A stretch of DNA of 64,000 bases from Symsagittifera roscoffensis (Eukaryota > Xenacoelomorpha > Acoela > Convolutidae), in NCBI RefSeq assembly GCF_963678635.1, contig NC_087062.1, forward strand, positions 24,014,177-24,078,176, written 5' to 3'. Each line of letters opens with the position of its first letter. Position 1 is the first letter of the stretch. Both the position numbers and the translations under genes were made by a program. The notes under the pieces are model-generated. The model was not told where the DNA came from and made no database searches. It saw only the letters and a program-made list of their open reading frames with translations. Shown here one piece after another: positions 31,621 to 45,029 of this stretch.

Positions 31621-34075
31621 AACAAAAAGGAAAATTTTTCATTGAACTAAAAAATACTATCTTTTTTGAAACTTCCGTAATTCGAAAAAAAACATGCACG
31701 TTGAAGCTTTCGAAAATTCTTTAAAAAAATAGGTATTTAATACTTTCTTTATTTAACTAGCCCAATTAGAGAAAACTGAACGTTGATTGGGATTGACACG
31801 TAAAAACTCTATAAGACATGCATCAAGTGGTATAAACACACCCTGGCGTACATCCCTAATATTATTTGAAAACCACATGTTTACTTATTTGAGAGTTTAT
31901 GTGTAATGTAAATATAATGTACTTTCTGTTCTCACTTGTGTTCAAATCAAGTTCAATAGGCTGAAAACAGACAAAATGAGACAAAAACTGAAATGAAACA
32001 AAAACAATCGACATTATTGAGCGAAAGACCACTCCAATCTTTCGCCATATTTCTCGTTCATTAGCATTCAAAAAAAGACACTCGATGAAAAATCTTTGCC
32101 GTTACCCTCTATAATTGTAAATAAATTTTGAAAAATTAAAATCGATTTCGATGAAGCTTTTGAATTGTCAATAGAGCACCGTTTCCTAACTTAATTCGAA
32201 AATGGAGCTCCAAAATTCAAATCGATGCCAGATCGCAGCAAAATTGAAAAGGCGCTCCAGGGAACATTCAATTATTCATTAACCATTAACTTACAATCAA
32301 TTAAATATAAGTATTTCCCATATAATTACATTTTAACAACATGGACCTCCTTAACTATTTCACCCATTTAGCAAAAGGGGGAGATTCGGTACAAGGTGCA
32401 AAATTTACATGTACTTTTAACCCTACAATTAATTCGTTGTATTCGTGGCAATTCGTCATTTGGTACTCTAGGGGGGGGGATAGTTTAAGAGATCCCATAT
32501 CATCACTTTACAACTTCGATATATAAGAATCAAGAGATGAAATAACATCAAAATGCTCGAAAGTTAACTCAACATGAAAAGAAAATACAAATATCTGAAA
32601 TCAAATTTATCAGCATCAAGTTAGACAATGCCCAACATTCAGTTGCACCATGTACTGCTATAATAACGACTGGTAAATATACTGGTCTTCTTGCAGGTCA
32701 TTACTACGTCCAACACCTGTTCGTTTGCAGGAATTCGTTTTCATTAGTTGTCGTGATGAGAAACACACTGCTTCAAGTAAAATTGGTAATACTTATCCTA
32801 AAACAAGAAAGAAAAATAACGTGCTCGCTATTTAGATACATGCAGGTGCTACACGCATACACTATCCGCGATCTAATAAGTTTATACGATTTTATGGGGC
32901 CTAAGAAATTAGACGATAAGCAAATTAGACGAATGCTACTAAAACAAATTTAGACAAATTTTTTCTTACAGATCTGGCATTTTAGACGTCACTGCTATGA
33001 AAAAGAAAGGGCCAACACAATTTTTCACAAATACAGTCAATCACTCACAAAGAGTCAAGTTTCACAAATACAAAAAGAACAAAATGACAATACCTATCAA
33101 AACAATTAGTTTAAATGAACATAAATGTCAAAACCGAATATTACAGGAGAGTTTTGAATTGAATAAATTGTGCATGATTGACATGTAAAATTTTTGGCCA
33201 CTAAAATTTAACTGTTGTCTGCAAACAATTCGATTTTTCTCACGCAATTCGTCTGCAAACAATTTTAATCTCTCTCACTTTCGTCCATTTTCTCACAATT
33301 GCAGTTTTTCAAAATCATCTAATTTCCTTTCAAGTGCCTCCGTCTAATTTGCTTATCGTCTAATTTCTCAACCACCGATATTATCTATAAAATGTTTATT
33401 TGAAATATAGATGACCTATCTTTTCGCAGACCAATCTTTTAGCATAAAACGTGAAAAATTAGTCTTTAGCATACCAACGTAATAGAACTGACGCATAATT
33501 GATTGACAAACGTAGAAAGACTGGTGCATATCCTCAGAGCCGCATTACCTGATAGTTAAAAAAACTAAAAGTTTCTTGTTAAGGTAATTAGAAACTAAAC
33601 AAAACTTGGACCACTTTTATTCAAAGTTTAGGATATTTCATTTTTTTTTCTCGAAACTTAGCTAACAAAAAATGCAATATCTATGCATAATAGCTTTGAT
33701 TCTATGGAATTAGATAGCAATAAAAGAGGTAATTACTTTGATGCACAAATTTTTTCGACAATAATTAAACAAGAGCAGAAATAAATATGAGTCTTGTGAT
33801 AGACGCGGGTAGCAGGCGCCAAAAAAGTGTTCAAAACCTCGATTTTTTGCCTCTATCGCAGAAAGTTTTTTCAAAAATAAAATTTTTACAGCGTTTCGGG
33901 ATAGCTCAAGCTTTGTCGATTAAATATTTTTTTGGAAGCAACCATTTACCCCTCATATAATTTTTCTATTCTGAGGGTCTATAAATTACTTGGGGCGGGG
34001 GCAAAGATGCGAAAAAGCCTTTTAATATTATCTATAAAAATATAGATTATTTTTTGGTGAAGTGAATCAAATTTT
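31621..34075. other. Intergenic AT-rich DNA, nothing recognised
   Basis: There are only short ORFs with no recognisable product. The poly-G run at about 32472-32479 and scattered A/T runs are the only notable features. Confidence 0.4.
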
Positions 34076-34345
34076 TTGGCTATACGGGATCAAAAAATTT
34101 TTTGGGCTTCCAGGATCGAATTTAATTTTCGACTATCCGGAAACGGATTTATTTTTCGGCTATCCAGGAACGGATTTATGTTTCGGGTATCCGGGAACGG
34201 ATTTATTTTTCGGCTATCCGGCTTAGTCACACGCCATCAAAAGACTCAATCTTTTTGGATACCCGGTTCGGCTATCCGTGTATTCCGCTCCGTGACACGC
34301 CACCAAAAGACTCAAGCAAGCTTCCCTAAGACTATTATCTCATGA
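34076..34345 (+). repeat. 27-bp minisatellite in an open frame (9-residue repeat)
   Basis: Units begin at about 34130, 34157, 34184 and 34211, period exactly 27, with a diverged unit before them. The open frame reads FRLSGNGFI-like nonapeptides. After it, a CACGCCA(T/C)CAAAAGACTCAA block occurs twice (about 34230 and 34297). A period that is a multiple of three keeps the frame open, so the ORF itself is weak evidence for a gene. Confidence 0.75.
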
Positions 34346-35294
34346 TTTGTCAACAAAATTATCAACTTCACAAACAGAATAGTCCAATTTAGCGGCGAAA
34401 CACAGACTTGCCCGCACAATAACAGCCTAATGAAAGCGTTATGGAGCAAACGGTCTCTTCTGGCAAATGCCGAATTTGAAATTAGTGTTCTGTCTTGCTA
34501 ACTGTTTTGAGTCTGCTAAAATACCTAGCACCCGAAATGGTATATCCTATCCTGCAACATGTCTTGTGTAAAAAATTTGTGGCATTTAATTTTAATGAGT
34601 AAACCAAGACAGTTACTGATTGCCTCACAAATTAATTTGTATGAAACTTTCTTTACCTTTTTGGGTTTGACATTCTCCAAAATGAAATTTCTCTTGTTGT
34701 TCAGATCCTTAATTTGTTTGCGTTTCAAAGTAGGTTTGCTCCTGAAGCACACAAATATCAATTTAAGACCAAAAAAGAAGTTCACAAATTTCAAATTAAA
34801 GATCAAGTTAACATGCACCTCCCCCAAATAGACCAAGTTAAAATCATCCACCCAAGCGTTCAATTTAAATTAAATTTACTAAGCGCTGCGAATAAAAAGC
34901 TTTGTCCTGATTGGCGGATAATTAGAACTCATAATCAAGTTAACATTCCCCCCCCCCCTAAACTTCTTTAAGGGGAGAGAGGATGTTAACTTGGTCGCAA
35001 ATTCATTTGCATGCATTTTTGTGATGCGAAAGCTCTTAATAGGCGACAACTCGCAACAGCAGAACAACCAACCTGATTCTACGCCCATCGAAGCTTTCGA
35101 GCCAAAATTAAGCGTAGCAGAGCAAGCGATTGCCACTTGCCAATACATTTCAACGATTTTTTGCCTATAACAAACTGTCGCTCAACCATGAAACTTGACG
35201 GTCGAATTTTTCTATGTCTGCTTTCGTTAAATTTAAATATGTGAAGTAATTTTAGTACTTGTTAGAATAGAATAATTGTAGAACTATGTTTAAT
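34346..35294. other. 3' flank of the GTPase gene, nothing recognised
   Basis: Open frames on both strands at 34525-34863 overlap and show no motif. A run of ten C lies near 34950. Confidence 0.4.
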
Positions 35295-38200
35295 TCACCT
35301 TCCAATAAAGGCCCCCAGGAGGAAGAGTACGATACAGACAGCAACACATGCCGCCATTAGGTTGTAGTCAGCTATCACATTAGAGATCATACTTCTAGTC
35401 GGGATCTGAAACAACAACGCTGTTTATGAATTTAAACAATCATTTTTTCATTTCAACCAATGATATGAAACAATTGTGCCAGTTTACGGTTGAGATACAG
35501 TGCAGATGTTGAGATACAGTACAGGGGAAACATTTCTCAATATACAGCTGAAAAAACTATTCCACTTATTCCAGCGGGTTGTGCGACAGGTTGCTTGTAA
35601 ATAGCAACTGGTTTATTTAACCCAGCCAGCACTTCTCAACAAATGGTCGAATTTAAAATAAAGTTCAGTTAGACGGATCGCTCAACTCATAGACGGATCG
35701 CTCGAAATGTCCGTTGAAATGATACTGAAAATAGCTACAAGAAATGATACTAGAAATGATACTAGAAATGATACTATAAATGATACTAAGTTCAAACACT
35801 GAAAAAATTTTCAATTTGTTCTGGAAACCTGAACCAAGATTGATAGTGGACCCCCATCGGACCCCAAGTGTTCTGAACAAAAACGCTCACCAAGTAAATT
35901 TTTTCAATCATTGTGTAGTAGTCTAGAGGAATGACGGTGACGATGGTTTTCTTGGTGAGGAATGCGTCCAGCGCACATGAGCCCCAGAGCACCAGAGGTA
36001 GAAATGAGAGAGTCCAGAGGAAGTAGGCTCGGAAGTTAGCACTCGAATTCCTGGATTTCACCTCGCTAAAAAATCATGGACAAATCTGAACTACACAAAG
36101 TTTGGCCAATTTCACAGTCTAAGATTTCCAAAAAGCTTGAAAAAATTAAGTTAAAAACGTTTGCGAAAAACTAACAGAAAGTGAAATTTATAGTTAAGGT
36201 CGCGGCAACACAAGCATAATAGATCAAAGAACTCAACTTCAAATACTCAATATGAAAATCGATTGCCATGCCATCTGAGTTACCACTTACCCATCCTTGT
36301 CTAGTTTGTGCTGAACCTGGTCTAAGATGATGTCGCAGTCCTTGTCCAGCTGGTCCAGTGTGTTCTGTATAGTGAGGTTGATCGTCTTCTCTATGTCCTT
36401 ACATACATCCTCTATCTGGTTTACACACCTAGTCGACTAAAAAAGAACAGCGTTTGGCATGGATACGAATTCAGTTTCATTATCCAAACAGACCATATAT
36501 ATTTCATGTGCATACATCTTATTCGAATCAATTTTTTTGGTGCTACATAAAAAAATTCTCGAGTCTGATGCATTGGAAATTACAACTTAGAGACAAATTA
36601 ACAACTTCTCCCTTTAAACATTTAAGATGATATTGAATGATCCCTTGAACAAGAAACTGCAAACTGATCGAAGGATTAATCAAAGAAAAAGTTATTAACA
36701 TCAATAAATTTAAAATTGTGAACTCGGAACAAGTAGATTTTTTTTGATCGATCGTGTCTATCATTAAACTCATTGACAAATAAAAATTTGCCGCAGTTTA
36801 AAAATTTCTTGGCTGGAAAAAAAGCTCGAAATCAAATCACTCTACCTTGGTGTTGGGCCCAGGTACATAAATGGTTGGCATTTCGAATCCTGCCTTGTTC
36901 AGACTGGGTCTCTTGCACAGTTCCTGAGCTATCTGGATGAGCACCTTCTGTCTATCGGACTCTGGGCCAGCCTCGTCCGCTGAAATTGAAGGCCCATTTA
37001 AGTCTCATAAAAAGAAAAATATGAAGCCAGTTCATCTCATTGCTAAAATTGAACTAGCATAAAACAGCAGCGAGTGCGAGGATTCAACTGATCGCAACCA
37101 AAACTTTTTTACTGGCAAGAGGTTACAAGCATAATTCAATGTATCTTTCCAAATATTGTTTGAATAATCAATTCATGAAAACTGCGCTATACAATCGAAA
37201 TTTATTAAGATGTACCTTTTGAGAGGTAGAATCGCATCCTTTCTGGTCTGATCTCGCTGAGCTCTTCTACTATGTTTAGTGTCCTTTTGCATAGAGCCTG
37301 ACCAATTGGATCGAAAAAGACAAAAATGAGATCTGCTATCTTCCCTGAAATACAAAAGAGGTTCATCTAAAGTAATCAAAACAAAATACACCGTCTTCTT
37401 CTTACAATGAATTTTAGAATCACCAAGCCCATTTCTATCAAACTGTTGTCATCATAAAAATTAGTATTAAGAAAACCAACTAAAAAAGCCGCTCTCAACT
37501 AAGCTTGATTTACAAAATACAGATGATCGAAAACTTATGTGCTACATACCTAGCCATAGAATAGCCTGGTCGACATCGAATCCATACTTCATGTCTCCAT
37601 CTGTCAGTCCGGGAGTGTCCAGGAAGTTGACCAGAGTAAACTTCTTGTTCCTCGAAGTAGAGATCTCAGTCGAAAGGTTCTCAATCACACCTAAATGACA
37701 CATTGATCACAATTTAACATCGAGGGCCAAGTACTTTCATTTTGTTTTTACGGTTTATTCAAAATAAATTTGGGCTGTGGTAATCGGAATATTCTGCAAG
37801 AATGACAATATCCATGGATTAAAACAGCTTCGCGAAGCACATTAGTTCAATGCAACATGCTGTTGTGGGTTACGTAACTAATGACCCCGATCGAAGTTAA
37901 TTTTCTATGCTTAATCTTGATCAATTTCCATTTTAATAGGTTAAAATTGGACTTCACTCTCCTTGGAATTTGACCTATTCTTCTATAATGGGTACAATAA
38001 TGGTGGAATGCGGGTCCAAAAAAATCAACTCTTTCAAGCACCACTCAGTGGTACCTGGTATTTCCTGGAGAGGTTTGAAATAGGGATTCAAATGTAGAGA
38101 CGCATTGCCCTGCAGAGACTCCCTCTTCCTCCCACTGGTGACAAAAGTGAATCCCTGAGTTTCAATGGCCACTCCTGTCTTCAGAATGTGCTCTTCTATG

Positions 38201-38647
38201 TACCAGTTGATGAAGGAACTCTTTCCCGCTGAGTGGTTGCCAATCAGCAATACTGTGATTTTCTTCCGAGGAGCTAACAGGTCGATTGCAAAAGATCTTG
38301 CGATGTTGACGAGACCTATATTTGGCAAAAGATTCGATATCATGAAAAAATTCATTTGTAAGCTGACTAAAATCTCAAAACATACCAATTAGATGCTTGT
38401 TTAGAACTTCCTATTTAAACGGAAACGTATCCAAATCTTTGACCAGTTTTTGTCATTGATAATTGGAATCTTTTATAAGAAATATTTGTTATGAAACAGA
38501 AATATCATTAGAACTAGCACAAAATTGAATGTTACCATTATCTTCATCCACGTACAGCTGATGTACATCTCTCAATATCTTCTCATTTGGCGTGAGGGAT
38601 CCCTCAAAAGCAGCATCACCTCCTCTTTGGCTCATTCGACCGCTCAT
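35295..38647 (-). CDS. Dynamin-superfamily-like GTPase with C-terminal membrane hairpin, 8 exons
   Basis: Coding exons: 38536-38647, 38055-38315, 37550-37690, 37216-37344, 36846-36979, 36291-36436, 35891-36065, 35295-35405. All eight join in phase with GT/AG ends to 402 aa, ending TGA. Motifs: P-loop GNHSAGKSS (63-71), an ETQGFTFVTSG segment that probably holds the switch-I Thr, DTPGL (149-153), and G4-like LSKAD (212-216). After the G domain, about 260-308 is helical. Two hydrophobic stretches follow, about 322-341 and 382-400, joined by a loop of about 40 residues, and the protein ends two residues after the second. This suggests a membrane-anchored, membrane-remodelling GTPase facing the cytosol (inference). 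The start ATG precedes a short charged leader with TPNEKIL, like the N-terminal helix of EHD-type proteins. I recognise the superfamily but not an established gene name. All intron boundaries look healthy, so the gene seems intact. Confidence 0.85.
35741..35788. repeat. 12-bp minisatellite GAAATGATACTA, four units
   Basis: Four head-to-tail units lie in the last intron of the GTPase gene, the fourth with one change. A pair of AGACGGATCGCTC repeats sits just to the left (35672, 35692). Confidence 0.85.
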
Positions 38648-39639
38648 TTTTAACCACTCAATCAAACAAATTACACAGAATATTGAAGGAAAGAACAACC
38701 CCTGTTGGATACCACAAACCACAAGGAGAATGCCACTACAGAATAAACGCTAGTTTGATTCCCACTTCAGGTTAAATACTATGGATGGTGTTAATAGGTT
38801 GCGGTACCAACTAATCTGAAACGATGTTTCAATATTTCAAACAATACTCAAATAAGTAAACAGCTCAGTATGCAATTAGAGTATGTCCCACAATAATTAG
38901 GTTTCAAAAAGTGAACCTCTTTGTTATCTATCAAAATATCTTCAAGGAAATTATGACAAACGTTTAACTTCTTCGGTGACGGCTGTTCAATTAAAATTTA
39001 TGCAAATTAGGAAGAAGAAGAAATAGTTTTTCTGGCTTTTAAAAGTAAGGACTTTTTGTGGTGACAGTTTATATTTCACGGTAATTTTTCCTACATTTCG
39101 TTTTTTATTCAATCACGCAACCTGATCGTCTTCAATAGCGTCTCTAAGTTCGTCTAATTTAGTCTCCTTTCTGAGCTTCAGACAACAACTTCAAAAATTC
39201 ATGTGGAAAATTTTGTCGGTAAACCTATTTTTTTTTATCTTGATTTGCAAATTGAATCGTTTTGGCAATTGGGAAAAACGATTAGTGAAAATAATGATAC
39301 AACTGATTTTCAATTCATGAGTTTTGATGGATGATAAGTCATTATTAGCGTATACAAATATTCAGAACCAGCTAAGTGTAAGCTTTGCATGGTATAATCA
39401 TTTGTTTTGAGGAGAAGTACTTGGGTATCTGATAAAAGAGTCTGCAAAACTGAAGCATGCAATTTTTCAATAAGACTATGATGCTTCAGATTCGAATTCA
39501 CATTTAAAATTTTTGCTATAGAACCGACTCGCATATCATCAACATTATCTACATATATCGCTCACTTTATATATAAGAACTTATCAAAAGCTAGAACAAA
39601 AGTCATGCAGTATGAAACATTGCTGATCATTATCTATAT
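38648..39639. other. Upstream flank of the GTPase gene, nothing recognised
   Basis: This is AT-rich DNA with no coding signal. It would hold the GTPase promoter, but no clear TATA or initiator can be argued from sequence alone. Confidence 0.35.
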
Positions 39640-40235
39640 TCACTTTTAGAGATCCTACTTTTCTAAAATACAAATCAAGGCTAAGTAATTTTCTCAAAGA
39701 TTTGAAACTATCTTTCGAAGCGAAAGAAAATGGGTTTCTTCTAATTGAAGATCCTGAGGAAACCTTTGAAAGTTTTCAATCTATCTTTGAAAAAGTCAAA
39801 AACCGATAAGCGCCAAAGAAGAACATAAACCTTAGCAAGAAACCACATCAACCATGGTTCAACAGCGCGTTAAAAAATCTCAAAACAAAGAGGAACGAAG
39901 CCCACAGAAACTGAAAAAAAAAATATTGAAAATAGTACTTTCTTGAATACTTTTGCTAATTTAAGAGAAAAATTCGATTATGCGGTCAAAATGAATAAAC
40001 CAAAAACTTTATTGGAATAAATTTCAGAATTGTGTTGTAAATCAATACAAAAATATAAACTACTTAATGAGCTAAATGGCAAATCTTTTTCTGGTTCTAA
40101 AAAGCCCATTTTTGAATCATGCCAAAAAGTAAATGATAACCCAACTGAAAAAGATGTTGCAAATATTGGTGACATTGGTGACAACCTGAAAACAGATATT
40201 CAAAATTTATCTCCACCTTCAGTACCTAACTGATC
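39640..40235 (+). pseudogene. CR1-like element fragment (endonuclease-RT linker)
   Basis: Broken frames contain KPHQPWFNSALKNLKTKRNEAHR, typical of the linker between endonuclease and RT in CR1/jockey-type elements. KFDYAVKMNK-like and CCKSIQKYKLLNELNGKSF frames follow. The RT itself is absent, and the sequence stops where the opposite-strand RT fragment begins. Confidence 0.65.
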
Positions 40236-40289
40236 ATTAAATGGGAGCAGTTTGACGAAACAAAAAATTGAGAGGTTAAAAGAGTGTGG

Positions 40290-40700
40290 TGATTTGGAAC
40301 ATTGAGGATCTCGACCTCACTGTGTAGGTGGGCAGTGGAACTCATGAGTGTTGAGCCGGTAATAACTCTGAGGGCTTGATTTTGGGTAACCTGTAGGTAG
40401 TTAATGGAGGTTTTGCTGGCGGCATGTGAATAGGCAGGGGAAGCATAACCTAAAATGGGGCGTAATAAGGCTTTGCAGGTTAAGAGGAAGGTTTTTTTAG
40501 ACTGTCACCAAGAGGATCCTGCCAACGCTTTCAGGACACCTATCCTGCGGCGAGCCTTGTCAGCGGATCTTTTACAGTGTGCATAAGGTTGGGTCAAAAG
40601 TAACCCCTAAAATTTTTGGGCTTTTGTTAGAGGGAGTTTCTCGTTGTTTAAAAGTACACTGGGTGTTTAGTTAAAATCTTTCTTGTACGATGAAAAAAGG
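40290..40700 (-). pseudogene. Non-LTR RT C-terminal fragment
   Basis: On the minus strand: ADKARRRIGVLKALAGSSWWQS, LLRPILGYASPAYSHAAS, LQVTQNQALRVITGST and AHLHSEVEIL, the usual C-terminal RT region. The family is the same as 30226-31620. No catalytic YADD is left. Confidence 0.8.
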
Positions 40701-40740
40701 GTAACTGATCCTTTAGAGGACGCGGAAGATAACTTCCTGG

Positions 40741-41250
40741 AAGTGAAAAAATTTAAAAAGATGACGAGAAACTTATCAAACCCATGGTTGCCTGCTTACG
40801 GGGGTTTATTCTAGGGTTGAAGTTCAAACGCTAAAACTTGACCTTACAGAAACTCTTATGGGAGATATGGACGATTTTTGAAAAAATTGAAAAACTTAGA
40901 AAAAATCAAAATTATTTTAAATTTAGTTGTTTTTTTTTTACCGGCGGTTACGAAGGTAAAATTTAGGATTTTAATTAGATTGACAATACTTGACCGACTA
41001 GATGCTCGTAGCTTAAGAGATATGGATGAATTTACGATTTTTTAACAGAATTAAAAACATTTTAAAAAATCATTTCCTGATAGTGAAAGAAACATGCATA
41101 GCTAGGGTAGGCGCTTGTGGGCCATATGGCCCCTTTGTCTATCCTCTCCGAGTTTCATTCATTGTTAATAATTATTAATAACAATGAATTGCTAAATTTA
41201 TGTTATGATTGACCGGAGAAATTTATTCTTTCTTTCTTTCTTTCTTACAA
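40741..41250 (+). repeat. Retroelement 3'-end-like sequence with palindromes and a CTTT tail
   Basis: GGGCCATATGGCCC at 41119-41132 is a perfect 14-bp palindrome. TTCATTGTTA and TAACAATGAA form an inverted pair near 41157-41190. The segment ends AATTTATTCTTTCTTTCTTTC, as does the 3' end of the RT element near 15.05 kb. It probably belongs to a non-LTR element whose coding part is gone. Confidence 0.5.
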
Positions 41251-41264
41251 TCTCCCGTGTACTT

Positions 41265-41470
41265 TATCATTGAAAATCCTTGCTGCAATGTATACAACTT
41301 TCTCGTGCGTAGTATTATAAATGATTGTGTTTCGCTGCTTGTGTTTCGCTGTGAATAAATGATTGTGTTTCGCTGCTTGTGTTTAGCTGTGAAATATTTA
41401 TCATTGAAAATCCTTGCTGCAATGTATACAACTTTCTCGTGCGTAGTATTATAAATGATTGTGTTTCGCT
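41265..41470. repeat. 134-bp direct repeat with internal TGTGTTTCGCTGCT units
   Basis: TTTATCATTGAAAATCC starts at about 41265 and again at 41399, followed each time by TTGCTGCAATGTATACAAC and CTCGTGCG. Between them, ATGATTGTGTTTCGCTGC is itself repeated. Confidence 0.75.
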
Positions 41471-41479
41471 GCTTTTTAG

Positions 41480-43690
41480 TAAGGTTTCATCTGCATTCCG
41501 ATTAAAACTGTTGTAGATTAATTCTGCATTCCGATTTATCCTGAATTAATCAATGACCGTTAGGCCAATGAGGTAAAGGATAAAAAGCAAAGGTCTAAGA
41601 ACTGAAACTTCTGCTAGGCCTACTTTCTATAGACTTTTGTATTACTCAAAAAAATTTCAATGTTGTTTGCGATTTCAAATAAACGACTTAAGTTACTGAT
41701 CAGCTCGCCCTGTAAAACGAAAACAGGTAAAGTTTCTGTATCGCTGCGAAATCAGATAATTAATTTCCATTTTCATAATTAGAAGGCCATCACGTTTTCT
41801 TGACGTTTAAATTTTTGCTGTGCGATAGTGAGTTTGTCTTCCTTTCAAGACAGGAAAAGAAGTGAACAAGAAAAAAAAGTCAAACCCAAGCTGTAATTGT
41901 TCAATAGCGCTTATAATTTCTTTATATTGATTTTTTTTTGGAAGATCCGAGACTGATGTTTACCCGACAAAATTGTCAATGAGATTCTACGGATTAATCT
42001 GTCTAGGTTACTATCAACCGATACAAAACTTTGTCGAATAGTTCATTTATTGCCGACAGTTTTCAATTGAGTTACTTAGCAAGTCAATCATTAGGACAAG
42101 TTATACTTTCAGAGTGACGGTTGTCATATTCTGACTCGTGTTCATTTATATGGTGCGCTAAGTAGAAAACTTTTGTTGTGTGAAGCCGTTCGTTCTCAGC
42201 ATCGGTTGTAATTTCTTCTTTCCGTGAACATTGGAGAATTGCTTGCATCTTGAGTCTACATCTGTCTTGCGTGGTTTGAGCAATAAAACTGACACGGTTT
42301 TGATCTGATATATCATTGAAATATATCACACCTACCCACGCAAGAGCAAAGGGAAAGAATCAAGAATACAGCTGCAAGCAAATGAACGAATTTTTTTTTC
42401 ACGTTATTGTCCTTTTCTCTGTCACTATTAAAGATAAAGGGTTCATATATATTGACAAATTTAGATGAAAATTTTTCGAACGAGCAAGCCGGGCCAAAAT
42501 TTAAGAAAATTCGTTTCTAAAGCTTAAATTAACCATCATATAATAACTAGTTTTAGAGGCGTACGTGCTGTGGTAACTTCTTCGCAAACAGTATAAGGAA
42601 TTTGAATTTGTGCATTAATTGGTTCTCTGGGAAGCTGATGATCTTAACGTACTCCTTTCAAAATGTCTCAATTTTTGGCCCGACTAAGTCGTTAAAAATA
42701 GTTTTATCTGGCATTTGTCAATATGTCAACCCTTAATGTTAAATAGTTGCAGAAAAAACGACAAAAAATTCGTTCACTTGCTCGTTCAAATTAAAAAGTA
42801 GCAATGTCCCATGACTGCATATTCGTTATTATGCTGTCCAAATATTTTTCGAGTTTGTTCAGGTTTTCATCAGTTAGAGAAGTTGGAAGAATATTCACAT
42901 TTTTTACTCATAGCTGCAATGAACATTTAAAGTTTTTGAAAAACTTAATACAAAAGCACACAGTTATACATCCACATTTTTATATTTAAGGATCTTGCCC
43001 AGCAAAAATTATTGAGGAAAGAAAAATTTGCAATTATTTAACCAAAATCCTTGTCAATCCATAAAAGAATAGACCACTACAGAAACCAGTGGTTAATCTT
43101 AACGGTAATAATTTTAATTACTAAACTGATGAAACGAAAGATGTCTCATTTGCCCTACGGGAATCAGTGACAAAACAGTTCACAGAATCGTTACTTCTCA
43201 ACTGAGTAATTGTCAAACCCAGCGTAAATCACTGGGGCTTGCCTCTAAGGCAACTTTCCACAGGAGCTGGATTCTTTCTTATCCATGCTAGACGCGCTTA
43301 ACTTCAAAGTTACACTCAAAACTTTCCCATCAACAAGTTAAGTTCAAGTTGGCACACATTTTATTACAGGGTTGTCTATCAACAATAGCTAGTCGCAAAA
43401 AACTAGACAATTTTTATGCTTTCGTTTTCTTAACAATTAAAAAACCTGAATATTGGAAAATAGCGGTATTGACACTCTCTCACAAATTCGACTAGAATTT
43501 AACCAAAACAAAAAAACTTGAAACTTTTAAATATTCGCATTGCAAAGAATTTATCAGGCCAAAACAATTCTAACAAAGTCTATGCAGAACAAAATAAGTC
43601 TTTATTCAGATTCAAAAGTGGAGAAAATAATTGCTTTAACTTTACTAACATATAATTCATTATTTATTATAATAATTACTATAATAATTC
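41480..43690. other. Intergenic, nothing recognised beyond repeat pieces
   Basis: About 41730-41880 is a fragment of the dispersed repeat at 18490. An open minus-strand frame at 42084-42329 has no recognisable motif. There is no other coding signal. Confidence 0.4.
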
Positions 43691-43769
43691 ATTGACAAAA
43701 TGGACAGCAGAGTGTTGCAAAAATGTCAAAAAACTCAAAATCGAAAAGTTTTTAGAAAGATTCCAACCA

Positions 43770-44530
43770 ACAAAACATAGCCAACAGACAGTTGGAAAAG
43801 CGTCGAAACTTCGAGTAAACTATCATCTTGCTATTGGAGCTTCCAGCATTTTCCATGATTTAAACTTTTTTGATAAACCTAAATCAAGTCGAGAAAACTG
43901 GACCACTATAAAGTTTTCCTTCCGCCAGGATTCCCAAAAACTGAAATACATTTTTGAAGTTCAAGTCAGTCAAGTTTTTTGCAGCAATTGAACTTTCTTT
44001 ATTGATTTTCGTCATTTCATTTCGTACACACATCGGAATTGAACTAGAAAATATTCAACAGACAAAACGCAAAAATCAAAATTGAGCGTAAGCAAATTCT
44101 CAGATTTTCTCCCAAAAATCAACAACCTAAATCAGTGTCTTCACATTTTTTGACATTTGAAAACAATAATCAGAATTGAAAAAGTATAAATTATAATCCA
44201 CCGAGAGTTAATAAACTAAAATACATTTTTGAAACTTAATCATTTACATTTTTACCGTTATTTGCAATTTTGTTTTTGGAGAGGGCAATTCTCTTTCCAT
44301 TTAGCAATTGAACTTGGAATGACCAATGAGAACTTACAAAAAATCGAAATTAAAAATCGATCACGTTTGCCTTCCTTTTAACATTGGAAATGAAGTCAAC
44401 CTAAAATCAAAAGTCAAACCGCGAAAAAAAAAACAAAGTTGAGCGTGAACAAATTTTAAACTTTTGCCTGAAAAAAAATCAACAAGACTTATTTAAGAGT
44501 ACGCACTACGTTCATTACTCTTCAAATATT
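43770..44530. repeat. Dispersed repeat, long diverged copy
   Basis: It carries, in the same order as 18490-18970, CATAGCCAACAGACAGTTGG, TCGAGAAAACTGG, GATCACGTTTGCC, CCGCGAAAAA and AGAGTACGCACTACGTTCATTA, with extra DNA in between. Confidence 0.6.
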
Positions 44531-45029
44531 TGGTAAAAAACGACAAATAATTTCAGACACAGAGGCGAACCTGAGCCTTGTACCACTTGCGATACAAAAA
44601 TGAATGACAAAGAGTAAAGCCAAATGAAAAGCTAAACCAAAAATTAAAAAAAAAACTTCAAAAAAATTGATTTATGAAAAAAAAACATCAAAATTGCAAA
44701 AAGACCAAATTATCTGAAACAATGTTACAATAGACCATAAAAAACTTACAAGGAGCTTTTAAAATGCTAGAAAGAAGCCGAACTTTTTGAAAAGTCATTT
44801 CTACGGGAACTAAGCCGACAATATAAGACAATAGGCTAAATTAGTCGAAAATTTTCAGCTTGCAAAAAAAACAAGTCTTCACTGGAACCAAACTCCAGGG
44901 ATTGGCCTTCTCAAGCATGATTGTTACAAAAACTGCTACAAAAAAAACTGTTACCAAATAAAACTGAAACTTCAAAAATAGTCGGGCTACAGAAACTAAG
45001 CCGACAAAAATGAACAGACGGACGACAGT

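Noticed and set aside
34525-34863. 112-codon minus-strand ORF as a further exon of the GTPase gene
   Set aside because: The GTPase frame ends cleanly at TGA 35295 right after its last membrane helix, and this ORF overlaps an equally open plus-strand frame.
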